Shown: one piece after another, positions 57,401 through 64,000 of the stretch | How the letters are laid out: every line of letters starts with the position of its first letter | Position numbering within the stretch: the first letter of the stretch is position 1 | Assembly: GCF_021513215.1 (NCBI RefSeq) | Contig: NZ_CP090975.1 | Coordinates: 861,501-925,500 of the forward strand | Direction: 5' to 3' | Source: Suttonella sp. R2A3 | GTDB taxonomy: Bacteria; Pseudomonadota; Gammaproteobacteria; Cardiobacteriales; Cardiobacteriaceae | DNA: 64,000 nucleotides | The notes under the pieces: generated by a model | Seen by the model: the letters and a program-made list of their open reading frames with translations, nothing else | The model's database searches: none | What the model was told of the DNA's origin: nothing | Made by a program: the position numbers and the translations under genes

Positions 57401-59472
57401 GGCGTAGTGTCATTAGCCACATCCGTTGCTGGGCCTGATTTGTTACCTGCTGCATCGGTGGCGGTTGCTGTGGCTGTTTCACCATTGATTAAGGGATCAC
57501 CTAAGATAGCGATGGTGTATTCACCCTCACTATCTGCGGTAGTGCTGTAGTCAGGAACACCATCACCATCGGTATCAATCTTAACCGTCGAGCCAGGTTC
57601 TGCTTTACCTGAGATAGATTTACCGTTATCAGCAATGTTGATGGTCGGTGTATCAGGAGCCGTGGTATCAGGTGCAGTGTCTGATGCCGGGTCTGATTTG
57701 TTACCTGCCGCATCGGTGGCGGTTGCTGTAGCTGTTTCACCATTGATTAAGGGATGACCTGAGGTGTCTACGGTGTAGTTACCCTCGCTATCTGCGGTAG
57801 TGCTGTAGTCAGGAACACCATCACCATCGGTATCAATCTTAACCGTCGAGCCTGGCTCTGCGGTACCTGAGATAGATTTACCGTTATCAGTAACGTGAAT
57901 GGTTGGCTTATCCGGTGCTGTGGTGTCATTAGCGACATCCGTTGCTGGGCCTGATTTGTTACCTGCTGCATCGGTGGCGGTTGCTGTGGCTGTTTCGCCA
58001 TTAGTTAAGGGATCACCTAAGATAGCGATGGTGTATTCACCCTCACTATCTGCGGTAGTGCTGTAGTCAGGAACACCATCACCATCGGTATCAATCTTAA
58101 CCGTCGAGCCAGGTTCTGCTTTACCTGAGATAGATTTACCGTTATCAGCAATGTTGATGGTCGGTGTATCAGGAGCCGTGGTATCAGGTGCAGTGTCTGA
58201 TGCCGGGTCTGATTTGTTACCTGCCGCATCGGTGGCGGTTGCTGTGGCTGTCTCACCATTGATTAAGGGATGACCCGAGGTATTGACGGTGTAGTTACCC
58301 TCGCTATCTGCGGTAGTGCTGTAGTCAGGAACACCATCACCATCGGTATCAATCTTAACCGTTGAGCCTGGCTCTGCGGTACCTAAGATAAGCTTACCAT
58401 CATCAGCAATGTGAATGGTTGGCTTATCCGGTGCTGTGGTGTCATTAGCCACATCCGTTGCTGGGCCTGATTTGTTACCTGCTGCATCAGTTGCCGTTGC
58501 ACTGACTGTTTCACCATTGGTTAAGGGGTGATTTGAGGTATTTACGGTGTAGTTACCCTTGCTATCTGCGGTAGTGGTGTATTCAGGTGTGCCGTCGTTA
58601 TCCACATCAATGGTCACGGTTGAGCCAGGTTCTGCTTTACCTGAGATAGATTTACCGTTATCAGCAATGTTGATGGTCGGTGCATCAGGAGCCGTGATAT
58701 CAGGCGCAGTGTCTGATGCCGGGTCTGATTTATTACCTGCTGCATCGGTGGCGGTTGCTGTGGCTGTTTCACCATTGATTAAGCGATCACCTGAGATAGC
58801 AACGGTGTAGTTACCCTCGCTATCTGCAGTAGTGCTGTAGTCAGGAACACCATCACCATTGGTATCAATCTTAACCGTTGAGCCTGGCTCTGCGGTACCT
58901 GAAATAGACTTGCCATCATCAGCAACGTGAATGGTTGGCTTATCAGGCGCAATGGTATCAGAGGTCGTATCTGTGTTAGTGGTGTTTACGTCTGTATCGC
59001 GATCATCGTCAAAATAAAGAAAGAAGGCTAATGGCACTAGCACCAGTGGCCATAATGGGGTGCCTTGGAATAAGGCGTCACCACCCAAGGCCTGGCCTGA
59101 GGGTATTTGTTCTGCGAGCATGGTGAGCGCGTTAACGTCTGCACCAGCTTCTGGAACATAGGCGTAGTATTGGCCGTCTTCGTTGAGACCAATCAGTGGG
59201 TTGTCTTTGGATTGCTGGTAATAGTCTTCAATGATCAGATCTGGCTCATTAATGAGTGAGCCCTCAAAGGCAATCAGCAGGTCATCACCTTGACGGAGTA
59301 CGGTAAGGTTTTCCGGAGCAAATTGGGTGGCGGCGTCGATGAGTTCGTAGTTGACGCCGTTTTGTGCAGCAATGCGTACGGCTTCGCTGCCTGCAGTGTT
59401 GATTTGCAAGGTTTCTAGAGTATTCTTACCCCTATTAATGTTTAATGTGATTATTTTATTCATACCATTCAA
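54448..59472 (-). CDS. A3: giant BapA-prefix Ig-repeat adhesin, 1674 residues
   Basis: Shares domain order and an identical C-terminal ~985 residues with A1/A2, but differs at the front. It starts MNGMNKIITLNINRGKNTLE (three residues longer), has its own silent base changes in the prefix, and carries six rather than seven 86-residue Ig repeats. Two of these are distinctive (VTIDVDNDGTPEYTTTADSK; IADDGKLILGTAEP). The length difference of 83 equals one repeat minus the three extra residues. Its 5' flank is unrelated to that of A0-A2, so it should have its own promoter and possibly different regulation. It is most likely the ancestral giant gene of the array. Confidence 0.88.
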   Translation of the reverse strand: MNGMNKIITLNINRGKNTLETLQINTAGSEAVRIAAQNGVNYELIDAATQFAPENLTVLRQGDDLLIAFEGSLINEPDLIIEDYYQQSKDNPLIGLNEDGQYYAYVPEAGADVNALTMLAEQIPSGQALGGDALFQGTPLWPLVLVPLAFFLYFDDDRDTDVNTTNTDTTSDTIAPDKPTIHVADDGKSISGTAEPGSTVKIDTNGDGVPDYSTTADSEGNYTVAISGDRLINGETATATATDAAGNKSDPASDTAPDITAPDAPTINIADNGKSISGKAEPGSTVTIDVDNDGTPEYTTTADSKGNYTVNTSNHPLTNGETVSATATDAAGNKSGPATDVANDTTAPDKPTIHIADDGKLILGTAEPGSTVKIDTDGDGVPDYSTTADSEGNYTVNTSGHPLINGETATATATDAAGNKSDPASDTAPDTTAPDTPTINIADNGKSISGKAEPGSTVKIDTDGDGVPDYSTTADSEGEYTIAILGDPLTNGETATATATDAAGNKSGPATDVANDTTAPDKPTIHVTDNGKSISGTAEPGSTVKIDTDGDGVPDYSTTADSEGNYTVDTSGHPLINGETATATATDAAGNKSDPASDTAPDTTAPDTPTINIADNGKSISGKAEPGSTVKIDTDGDGVPDYSTTADSEGEYTIAILGDPLINGETATATATDAAGNKSGPATDVANDTTPPNAPKVTPNSENGSVAVAPPADPDLASYTVTYVDESDSEQNITVIKQPDGSWLSDDPSITPKADGSITIPQASVKDGSTVKAVAIDKSGNDSEEATGVAGANTHLEEITINMDINDDGYISKSEYISNETSVTIDLGTELAGETISLSVNGSVVREYKITEADYAKGYVTLTGVSVLTDVKTLNVSASITKDASGNPITDPDQVTDSAIVDLTPPAVPTMKLPEDATNDTGSDVTDNITNNTAPKLMGTGDAGDSIRVEISGETLTTTVAGDGTWSVAPTMLADGDYSIDGATIKVTATDAAGNKTLGSNTSIESFTVDSAAPVFTSSQTGADVKESTTGDVVYTAAVTDKHTYTYSLTGADAANFSIDSATGEVTQTVAFDYEAPKNRYEFEVVATDVAGNRSSQTVSGAVTNVDLGEFSITDASATEGESLTFTVTRNGDTSQAASVNYTTGFASDDTADASDIVAASGTLNFAADETSKTITIATNQESKIELSETFTVTLSDPSGDMTIGTSTAKGTIINDDALVLNILDADDTFGSQVSPNIGSNTDNYTRKPTVHVEGIPRGASWEYNLNDGSGWKTGSGRSFKLPGYDGWEGKAYHLEARLTSPDYDPAVTTGTLDMTLDQKIRDVVVNGYDSDTNTLLGIAEADAFVYDDENNNGKFDVGEANTTASSDGTFSLALKKPLTDPIYNALASEPYDKIQARLGIIDKAGNETDVGEFGNLYYFTWLLNGFDWLEGSTQTGSAAVRVHNLSDFSEVVLVKGNVSAGTYNFNGGDDSMYVSNTLDGDSRIFMGDGDDYFQANIATTGGTIIDMGAGDDTARFTRESLDYLEAGADLYMGTGNDTLIINTKRYAEGSVADGGEGIDTYKFDDGVSGLFEYLQDNNDLTGFEIFDITGGGDNRLIIEDAGAFTRNSGTFTDDNGNTYNSAMMVKGNAGDSVDFYGSTTATGTTTFGGVSYDIYSDGTNDLLVLSHSGIQII
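57406..58953. repeat. Six 258-bp Ig repeats within A3
   Basis: Same 86-codon period. Repeats 2 and 3 are more diverged than any in A1/A2, which suggests that the A1/A2 tract was homogenised or re-expanded from the conserved repeats. Confidence 0.88.
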
Positions 59473-59852
59473 TCTGTTATAAATATTACTTTAAATCTTT
59501 TTTGCTTTGAGTTGGCGTTTTCACGCTTCACCTTATGATTTTCATGCTTCGCAATTCCCTTAGCAAAACAGACATGAACGATAAGTTACTCTCATCAATA
59601 TTTACTTTTTGATATAAAGCATTAACCATGCCAAGACACTACTATTTATTATGACCGTTTGTTTCATTACAAAACTCATAGCCTACTTGGCTGATTTTGA
59701 TGAGAGTATCTTGGGTAGGCGTTTGGTATAGGTTGTTATCGTCTTTATTACCAAAACCAGTAACATACTGTAACAGTAATTATTCTTATTGAATGTTACA
59801 CCTATGAAAGGCAGCCGCCAGCAGCCTTTAAGAATTAACTGAACTTTATGGG
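59473..59852. other. Spacer upstream of A3
   Basis: 380 bases between A3 and pqiC. It must hold the A3 promoter on the minus strand. Apart from the short possible coding remnant listed separately I see no gene, terminator or repeat, and no similarity to the leader in front of A0, A1 and A2. Confidence 0.5.
59642..59779 (-). pseudogene. Possible C-terminal coding remnant upstream of A3
   Basis: A 45-codon open stretch without a start reads QYVTGFGNKDDNNLYQTPTQ, then DTLIKISQVGYEFCNETNG, to a TAG. The composition looks like protein and two stops close it upstream. I recognise no family. It may be the tail of a gene displaced when the adhesin island formed, or chance. Confidence 0.25.
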
Positions 59853-60419
59853 TTAGAGGGCTTCCGCAATCGCTTGACTGAGCGCAAGCAGCGCCTTTTG
59901 ATGTGCCGCAACAATGGCGTTGATGTCACCACTCTCGAGCGGATAACGCTGATTAAAGCGGTAACTCATCGGGTTACGCTCGCCAGCATTTGATATCTGC
60001 CAGTCCGCGCGTATTTTGAGATCACGCTCGGCAGTATCAGCAATCAGTTCTTTGATCTGCACATCAATAATCACATCCGGGCGAATATTATAGGCTAGAG
60101 GATATTGATAAAAAGCAGCTTTTCCACTGATATCTTGAATTTGCTGCGACAAGACATCTCGCACATTATCGCTTAATGGTTCTGCCCAACGGTGATCTTT
60201 TTCAAGCGTAAGTTGGTGATCGGCTTGCCAATAGGCGATGATTGTATCGCTCAAATAGTTTGGCAGATCAAGATGACGTAAGGCATAAATCGATTGCTCA
60301 TTGGCCATCACCTGCGCAGCAGGCTCGCTTTGCGCACGCAGTAAATGATATTGCGTAGGTACAGACGCACAACCACCAAGCAGCACCACACTAAAAAATA
60401 TTCCGGCTAAACGTGTCAT
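59853..60419 (-). CDS. pqiC: PqiC outer-membrane lipoprotein (ABC auxiliary family)
   Basis: 188 residues from the start at 60419 (MTRLAGIFFSVVLLGGCASV), which gives a correct lipobox; a longer in-frame start would bury it. VPTQYHLL after the cysteine and VDVQIKEL-like strands match the PqiC/YmbA family. PqiC forms a ring in the outer membrane that docks on the PqiB needle and is thought to allow lipid transfer. The start lies one base after the pqiB stop. Confidence 0.88.
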   Translation of the reverse strand: MTRLAGIFFSVVLLGGCASVPTQYHLLRAQSEPAAQVMANEQSIYALRHLDLPNYLSDTIIAYWQADHQLTLEKDHRWAEPLSDNVRDVLSQQIQDISGKAAFYQYPLAYNIRPDVIIDVQIKELIADTAERDLKIRADWQISNAGERNPMSYRFNQRYPLESGDINAIVAAHQKALLALSQAIAEAL

Positions 60420-60420
60420 A

Positions 60421-62052
60421 TTAATCCCCAAAAAGTAGCGCGTTGGGTTTATCATTAAGCTTGTTGGCAATTCGATCAACAGAACGTGCGGTTTTTTGCA
60501 ACGCATCGAGGGTTTCTTGCAGCGTATAGTATAACGACGATTCTGGGCTGATACCGTACAGGGTATCCTCAAATTGACCGATCACTTGATTGAGCTGCTG
60601 ATTGAGTCCGTCCAAAGTCACCGCTGCATTATCGCCAACCGTACGTATACTGCGCATGGTTTGGTTAAACCCGCTAAGGGTGTCTGTAATAGTGCGGCCT
60701 AAATTGGCCATCTCTACCGAACTGACGATGTTATTCACCCCATTAACGGTTTCTTTAGCGTCACTAAGCAATTCGTCAAACGGCAAATTTTTCACTTTGT
60801 CGATGATTTCATTAACCCCATCGGTTATCCGCGCAAAACCGGTGCTTCGCGATGGCATTACCTCATACGCACTGTAGTCATCTTTAGCAAAGTCACGAAT
60901 ATCGTTAGGATAAATGGCGAGTTTGATAAATTTTGCGCCCGTAAGCAGACTATCGGTTTCCATCGAGGCTTGCAGCCCTTGCGCCACCAATGAGGCGATA
61001 ATATTCTCCGGCGTATCATCACCACGGTTGACCACATCAATACGCTGCGGTTCTAACTCAATCAACACAGGAATCGCCGCTTTTTTGATCTTATCGTCGT
61101 AAATCAAACGAATATCAATTACTTGCCCGACATTAATCCCGTTAAAGGCAACCGGTGCACCTGTCTCTAAGCCACGGATGCTGTCTTCAAAATACAAGAC
61201 ATAATAATATTTATCATACGATGGCGACTGAATGGTTTGGCTTTCAGATTTATATAGGGTAAAAACCGTATTATCACTGACCTGCCCCAGCTTGGTATTA
61301 AATCCGGTAGGGGTACTAAAGGTGATTCCACCAAGCAGCAGCGTCTCGATCGAATCCATCTCAACCATCGCACCATTGAGCCCTACATCGAAGCTAACCC
61401 CGCTGATATTCCAGAATTTAGTATTGATACTGATCAGCTCGTCATAAGGCTCACGAATAAATACATCAATCGACACCCGATCGGTATCTTCTTGATATTT
61501 AATTCGCCCGACCTGGCCAACTTTAATCCCGCGATAATAAATCGGGCTCCCGATATTGATTCCACTGGCGTTATTTGCTTCAAGCTTCAGGCGCAAGCCC
61601 TGCTCAAAAGACTGCACCATCGGCGGCTCTTCTGGACCAGTAAAAGCGTATTCGCGCTGCTCACCATTGCCCGGATCAACCGCGATATAGCTACCAGAGA
61701 TCAGCGTGGACAGTCCACTCACCCCTGCCGCAGAAATTTTCGGACGAACCACCCAGAACTGACTGTTGGTAGTGAGTAGCGGTGAGGCATTGGCGATCAT
61801 TTGCGCCTCGACAATGACTTCACTTAAATCCTCTGAAAACGCCACACTCGTGACTGTGCCAACATCAAGATCTTTATAGAGAATTTTTGTTTTGCCCTCG
61901 ATGATCCCCTCGCCTGTTTCAAAGGTGATGGTGATTGTTGGCCCTGTAGAGACAATATGCTGATACGCCATCCATAACACGAGCGCCAAAGCGGCTAGTG
62001 GAATCAGCCACAAAAAGGAAATGTTACTGTATTTTACTTCTGCTTCTTGCAT
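60421..62052 (-). CDS. pqiB: PqiB, MCE-domain transport protein
   Basis: 543 residues. One N-terminal transmembrane helix (SFLWLIPLAALALVLWM, about residues 12-28) is followed by three MCE domains, recognisable by GSPIYYRGIKVGQVG near 165 and APVAFNGINVGQVIDIRL near 300, with the first at about 40-130. A C-terminal coiled coil (~400-540) forms the needle tip in known PqiB. It spans the periplasm between the inner membrane and PqiC. The start overlaps the preceding pqiA-like gene by 19 bases. Confidence 0.93.
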   Translation of the reverse strand: MQEAEVKYSNISFLWLIPLAALALVLWMAYQHIVSTGPTITITFETGEGIIEGKTKILYKDLDVGTVTSVAFSEDLSEVIVEAQMIANASPLLTTNSQFWVVRPKISAAGVSGLSTLISGSYIAVDPGNGEQREYAFTGPEEPPMVQSFEQGLRLKLEANNASGINIGSPIYYRGIKVGQVGRIKYQEDTDRVSIDVFIREPYDELISINTKFWNISGVSFDVGLNGAMVEMDSIETLLLGGITFSTPTGFNTKLGQVSDNTVFTLYKSESQTIQSPSYDKYYYVLYFEDSIRGLETGAPVAFNGINVGQVIDIRLIYDDKIKKAAIPVLIELEPQRIDVVNRGDDTPENIIASLVAQGLQASMETDSLLTGAKFIKLAIYPNDIRDFAKDDYSAYEVMPSRSTGFARITDGVNEIIDKVKNLPFDELLSDAKETVNGVNNIVSSVEMANLGRTITDTLSGFNQTMRSIRTVGDNAAVTLDGLNQQLNQVIGQFEDTLYGISPESSLYYTLQETLDALQKTARSVDRIANKLNDKPNALLFGD

Positions 62053-62696
62053 AAATGTTCTCGATAATTATCCCAAAGTAGGCGGGTATCAAAATGCTCG
62101 GTGGCAAACATGGTTAACATCACTACCGCAGCGAAGGCAAAAATCCCTGTCCCAGGGGTAATGGTTGCAAAATTGCCTTGCACCAAAGCGCCTAACAGCG
62201 CCACCACAAACACATCAATCATCGACCATCTGCCCACAAAATGAATAAATTTATACAGCTTGGTTTGTAGAACAGGCGCTTTTCGCGGCGACTGGTGGGT
62301 GAGTAAGTATAACAATACGGCGATTTTGAAAAAAGGCGTGACAATACTGGCTAAGAAAATAATCGCCGCCACTACATACGACCCATGATGCCATAAAAAC
62401 AAGATACTGCTTAAAATAGTATCGACTTGTGTCGGCTGACCCAAGCTGTTTGTGTAGGTGATCGGCAATAAGTTTGCCGGGAAAAACAACAAAATAGCGG
62501 TGATCAAATACACCCATGTTTTCTGTAGTGAACGCGGTTTGCGACTATAGAGCGCTGCGCGGCAACGTGAGCAATTATCAGCCTCCAACACATCCTCTAG
62601 CACTACCCCACACTTCAGGCAGTGACACAAACCTTGATTGCGTGCGGTTTCAAGCGTCAGATTATGGCGATGGGTCATACGCTTTAAATACCTCAT
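62034..62696 (-). CDS. PqiA-like membrane protein, second-half gene
   Basis: 220 residues carrying one PqiA domain: two CxxC pairs (CHCLKC and CSRC), then four transmembrane helices with FFPANLLPITYTNSLG and GRWSMIDVFVVALLGALV. It corresponds to the second half of E. coli PqiA. An alternative start at 62678 (MTHRHNLTLE) reduces the overlap with the upstream gene from 35 to 17 bases; I cannot decide from the ribosome-binding sites. It probably pairs with the first-half protein to form the inner-membrane part of the Pqi system. Confidence 0.85.
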   Translation of the reverse strand: MRYLKRMTHRHNLTLETARNQGLCHCLKCGVVLEDVLEADNCSRCRAALYSRKPRSLQKTWVYLITAILLFFPANLLPITYTNSLGQPTQVDTILSSILFLWHHGSYVVAAIIFLASIVTPFFKIAVLLYLLTHQSPRKAPVLQTKLYKFIHFVGRWSMIDVFVVALLGALVQGNFATITPGTGIFAFAAVVMLTMFATEHFDTRLLWDNYREHLCKKQK

Positions 62697-63273
62697 CGCT
62701 TAAATGAAAATACGCAGTGGTCATAATCGAGGCGATCATCAAGCCACAAAATGCCCAAAACCCAGCATTAAATTCAACCTCGGCAATCTGCATGATTTTG
62801 ACCAGCGTCACCACCACAGCGACCAAATACACTTCTAGCATATTCCAAGGCGATAAATTGACCATCCAATGCAAGAAATGCCGTGAGAGACGAGGGAACA
62901 ATCGATAGCGAAAACTAATCACCACCCAAAGCACACCGAGTAAATACCAAAGTGGTGTGACGATAATCAGGAAAAAGACAATCACCGCAAGGATGGGCAA
63001 GCGGTTTTCAAATAGTGTACCGATCGCTGAAAGAATCGAGATAGTGTTGCTATCGCCACCGAGGGTGATGGTGATAAACGGAGAACTGTGGGCAAGAATG
63101 AATAATAAGATCGCGCTAAGCGCAAAAATAAACGCTTTACGAAAGTCGGCTAAGCCGCGATCAATCGTACTATGGCAAGTGGTGCATGTGAGTTTCTGCC
63201 CGCTGGCAAGCGGCGTCCGTTGGTATAAGCTGTCACAGTATGGGCAGGCAATTAATTCATCATGCTCAGTCAT
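62662..63273 (-). CDS. PqiA-like membrane protein, first-half gene
   Basis: 203 residues with one PqiA domain. CPYCDSLYQ and CTTCHS form the N-terminal zinc-ribbon-like pair, followed by four transmembrane segments and LSPWNMLEVYLVAVVVTLVK. It matches the first half of E. coli PqiA (about 417 residues in one chain). The two halves here sum to a similar length and are in different frames with overlap. All functional motifs of both halves are present, so this is a split gene rather than decay. Confidence 0.85.
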   Translation of the reverse strand: MTEHDELIACPYCDSLYQRTPLASGQKLTCTTCHSTIDRGLADFRKAFIFALSAILLFILAHSSPFITITLGGDSNTISILSAIGTLFENRLPILAVIVFFLIIVTPLWYLLGVLWVVISFRYRLFPRLSRHFLHWMVNLSPWNMLEVYLVAVVVTLVKIMQIAEVEFNAGFWAFCGLMIASIMTTAYFHLSDEVFKAYDPSP

Positions 63274-63275
63274 AA

Positions 63276-63306
63276 TTAAAAACCGGACGGCATCAAACCG
63301 CCCGGT
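63276..63306 (-). terminator. Intrinsic terminator of the Bax-inhibitor-1 family gene
   Basis: On the minus strand ACCGGGCGG pairs with CCGTCCGGT (one G-T) around a 7-base loop, followed by TTTTTAATT. It sits just before the pqi gene start and insulates the two units. Confidence 0.75.
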
Positions 63307-63324
63307 CGGTAAAACGCTGTTGTG

Positions 63325-63996
63325 TTAGTCGCCGCTGAATGCACCGATTAAATTCAACAAGCTTAAGAAAATGTTGAAGATATTCATAAACAAATTCAGC
63401 GTAGCCACGATATAGTTCGTTTCATGGCCGTGGACGATATTGCTGGTGTCATAGAGCACATAGCCTGAGAAAATCAGCAGGAATGCGCCTGAAACAACCA
63501 GACTTAATGCGGTCATACCAAACACCATCGCGCCGATACCAGCCAGTAACGCCACCATCACGCCAACAAATAAGAAGCCACCTAGGAAGGTAAAGTTCTT
63601 ACCTGTGGTTAACACATAAGCCGATAGGCCAAAGAAAATAATGCCAGTGCCGACTAAAGCCTTCACAACGACGCTACCTGCGCCCATTGAAAAGAACATG
63701 CTAAGGATGTTCGAGGTATAAACCCCTAAGAAACCAGTTAACGCGAAGAGCAGAACAATGCCCAAGCCGCTGTTACGGTTAGCACTAATCCCCATGGACA
63801 GGCCAATTAAAGCGATCATCGCAACAAACCAAGGAATTTGCCCGATACCCATTTGCATACCCACAAAAGCACATACAGCGCTAAAGAGCACATTCGCACC
63901 GAGCAAGATATAAGTCTGACGCAATACCTTATTACGCGCAATGATACTATCACCAGAAGCGGTCTGAACCGTTTGGTTATTCATCGTATTCATCAT
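63325..63996 (-). CDS. Bax inhibitor-1/YccA family membrane protein
   Basis: 223 residues with seven hydrophobic segments, the usual size. The N-terminus (NKVLRQTYILLGANVLFSAV) and the C-terminal YDTSNIVHGHETNYIVATLN, with the Y-D-T motif followed by LFMNIFNIFLSLLNLIGAFS, are hallmarks of the BI-1/YccA family. E. coli YccA modulates the FtsH protease; other members leak calcium. The start is only 4 bases from the window edge, so the upstream signals are not visible. Confidence 0.9.
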   Translation of the reverse strand: MMNTMNNQTVQTASGDSIIARNKVLRQTYILLGANVLFSAVCAFVGMQMGIGQIPWFVAMIALIGLSMGISANRNSGLGIVLLFALTGFLGVYTSNILSMFFSMGAGSVVVKALVGTGIIFFGLSAYVLTTGKNFTFLGGFLFVGVMVALLAGIGAMVFGMTALSLVVSGAFLLIFSGYVLYDTSNIVHGHETNYIVATLNLFMNIFNIFLSLLNLIGAFSGD

Positions 63997-64000
63997 AATC

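Larger units (their letters stand above)
51137..58251. repeat. Tandem module unit 3, partial
   Basis: Stays in register with unit 2 at an offset of 8,226 bases from the A2 prefix through PTS-like gene 3, glycosyltransferase-like gene 3 and most of A3. The register breaks at about 58252 in the Ig repeats of A3, where one 258-base repeat is missing and others differ. After that the A3 prefix aligns at an offset of 7,968 bases. Confidence 0.9.

Noticed and set aside
34685-58251. The array as a transposon or integrative element
   Set aside because: No transposase, integrase, terminal inverted repeats or target duplications are visible. The junctions lie in homologous coding sequence, which fits unequal crossing-over.
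34685-58251. The triplication as a pure assembly artefact
   Set aside because: Unit 1 differs from units 2 and 3 at 39082, and both end genes (A0 and A3) are distinct and join seamlessly. This makes a real array more likely, though only long reads can settle it.

Overview
The window looks like a chromosomal segment of a gammaproteobacterium of moderate GC content. Supporting genes are a YafK/DpaA-type L,D-transpeptidase-fold lipoprotein, darP, hemW, yicC, rph, rdgB, pepP, tex, a Pqi (MCE) cluster, a tRNA-Val(GAC) and a Lap-type type I secretion system (T1SS). I cannot fix the genus. The mix of a compact core genome with very large repetitive adhesins would suit a host-associated or biofilm-forming lineage, possibly near Cardiobacteriales, but that is a guess.

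Layout. 0-6.7 kb: a surface-polysaccharide cluster, all on the minus strand. It holds a WbpA/WbpB/WbpE/WbpD set that makes a UDP-2,3-diacetamido-uronic acid, a Wzx flippase, a LegB-like UDP-GlcNAc 4,6-dehydratase, the start of a LegC-like aminotransferase cut by the window edge, and a Wzz C-terminal remnant. 6.8-13 kb: core genes (dpaA-dacB, darP-hemW, yicC, rph-rdgB). 13-19 kb: a complete T1SS operon (TolC-like with an unusual tail, LapB-like ABC exporter, LapC-like adaptor). 19-25 kb: a small periplasmic protein, pepP, a CPA1 antiporter, tRNA-Val, a uracil-DNA-glycosylase-family gene and tex. 25-59.5 kb: a large adhesin island. 59.8-64 kb: pqiC, pqiB, a pqiA split into two genes, and a Bax-inhibitor-1/YccA family gene.

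The adhesin island is the remarkable part. It encodes six putative T1SS substrates, all on the minus strand: 1803, 614, 254 (called A0 here), 1757 (A1), 1757 (A2) and 1674 (A3) residues. It also encodes an OmpA-like lipoprotein and the decayed end of a further adhesin. Five of the six share a nearly identical BapA-type N-terminal prefix. From about 34.7 kb the DNA is an 8,226-bp tandem array. Each unit carries a PTS-EIIC-like membrane protein (minus), a TPR plus glycosyltransferase-like protein (plus) and a giant Ig-repeat adhesin (minus). Two full units and most of a third are present and are essentially base-identical.

The junctions show how the array probably arose. A1 and A2 are hybrids with the 5' region and first codons of the short A0 gene and the body of A3. 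The crossover maps to a 134-bp stretch that is identical in A0 and A3. Working picture (inference): one T1SS exports a family of adhesins whose shared prefix-coding DNA also serves as a recombination substrate. This expands and reshuffles the family together with a linked putative glycosyltransferase and a PTS-like membrane protein.
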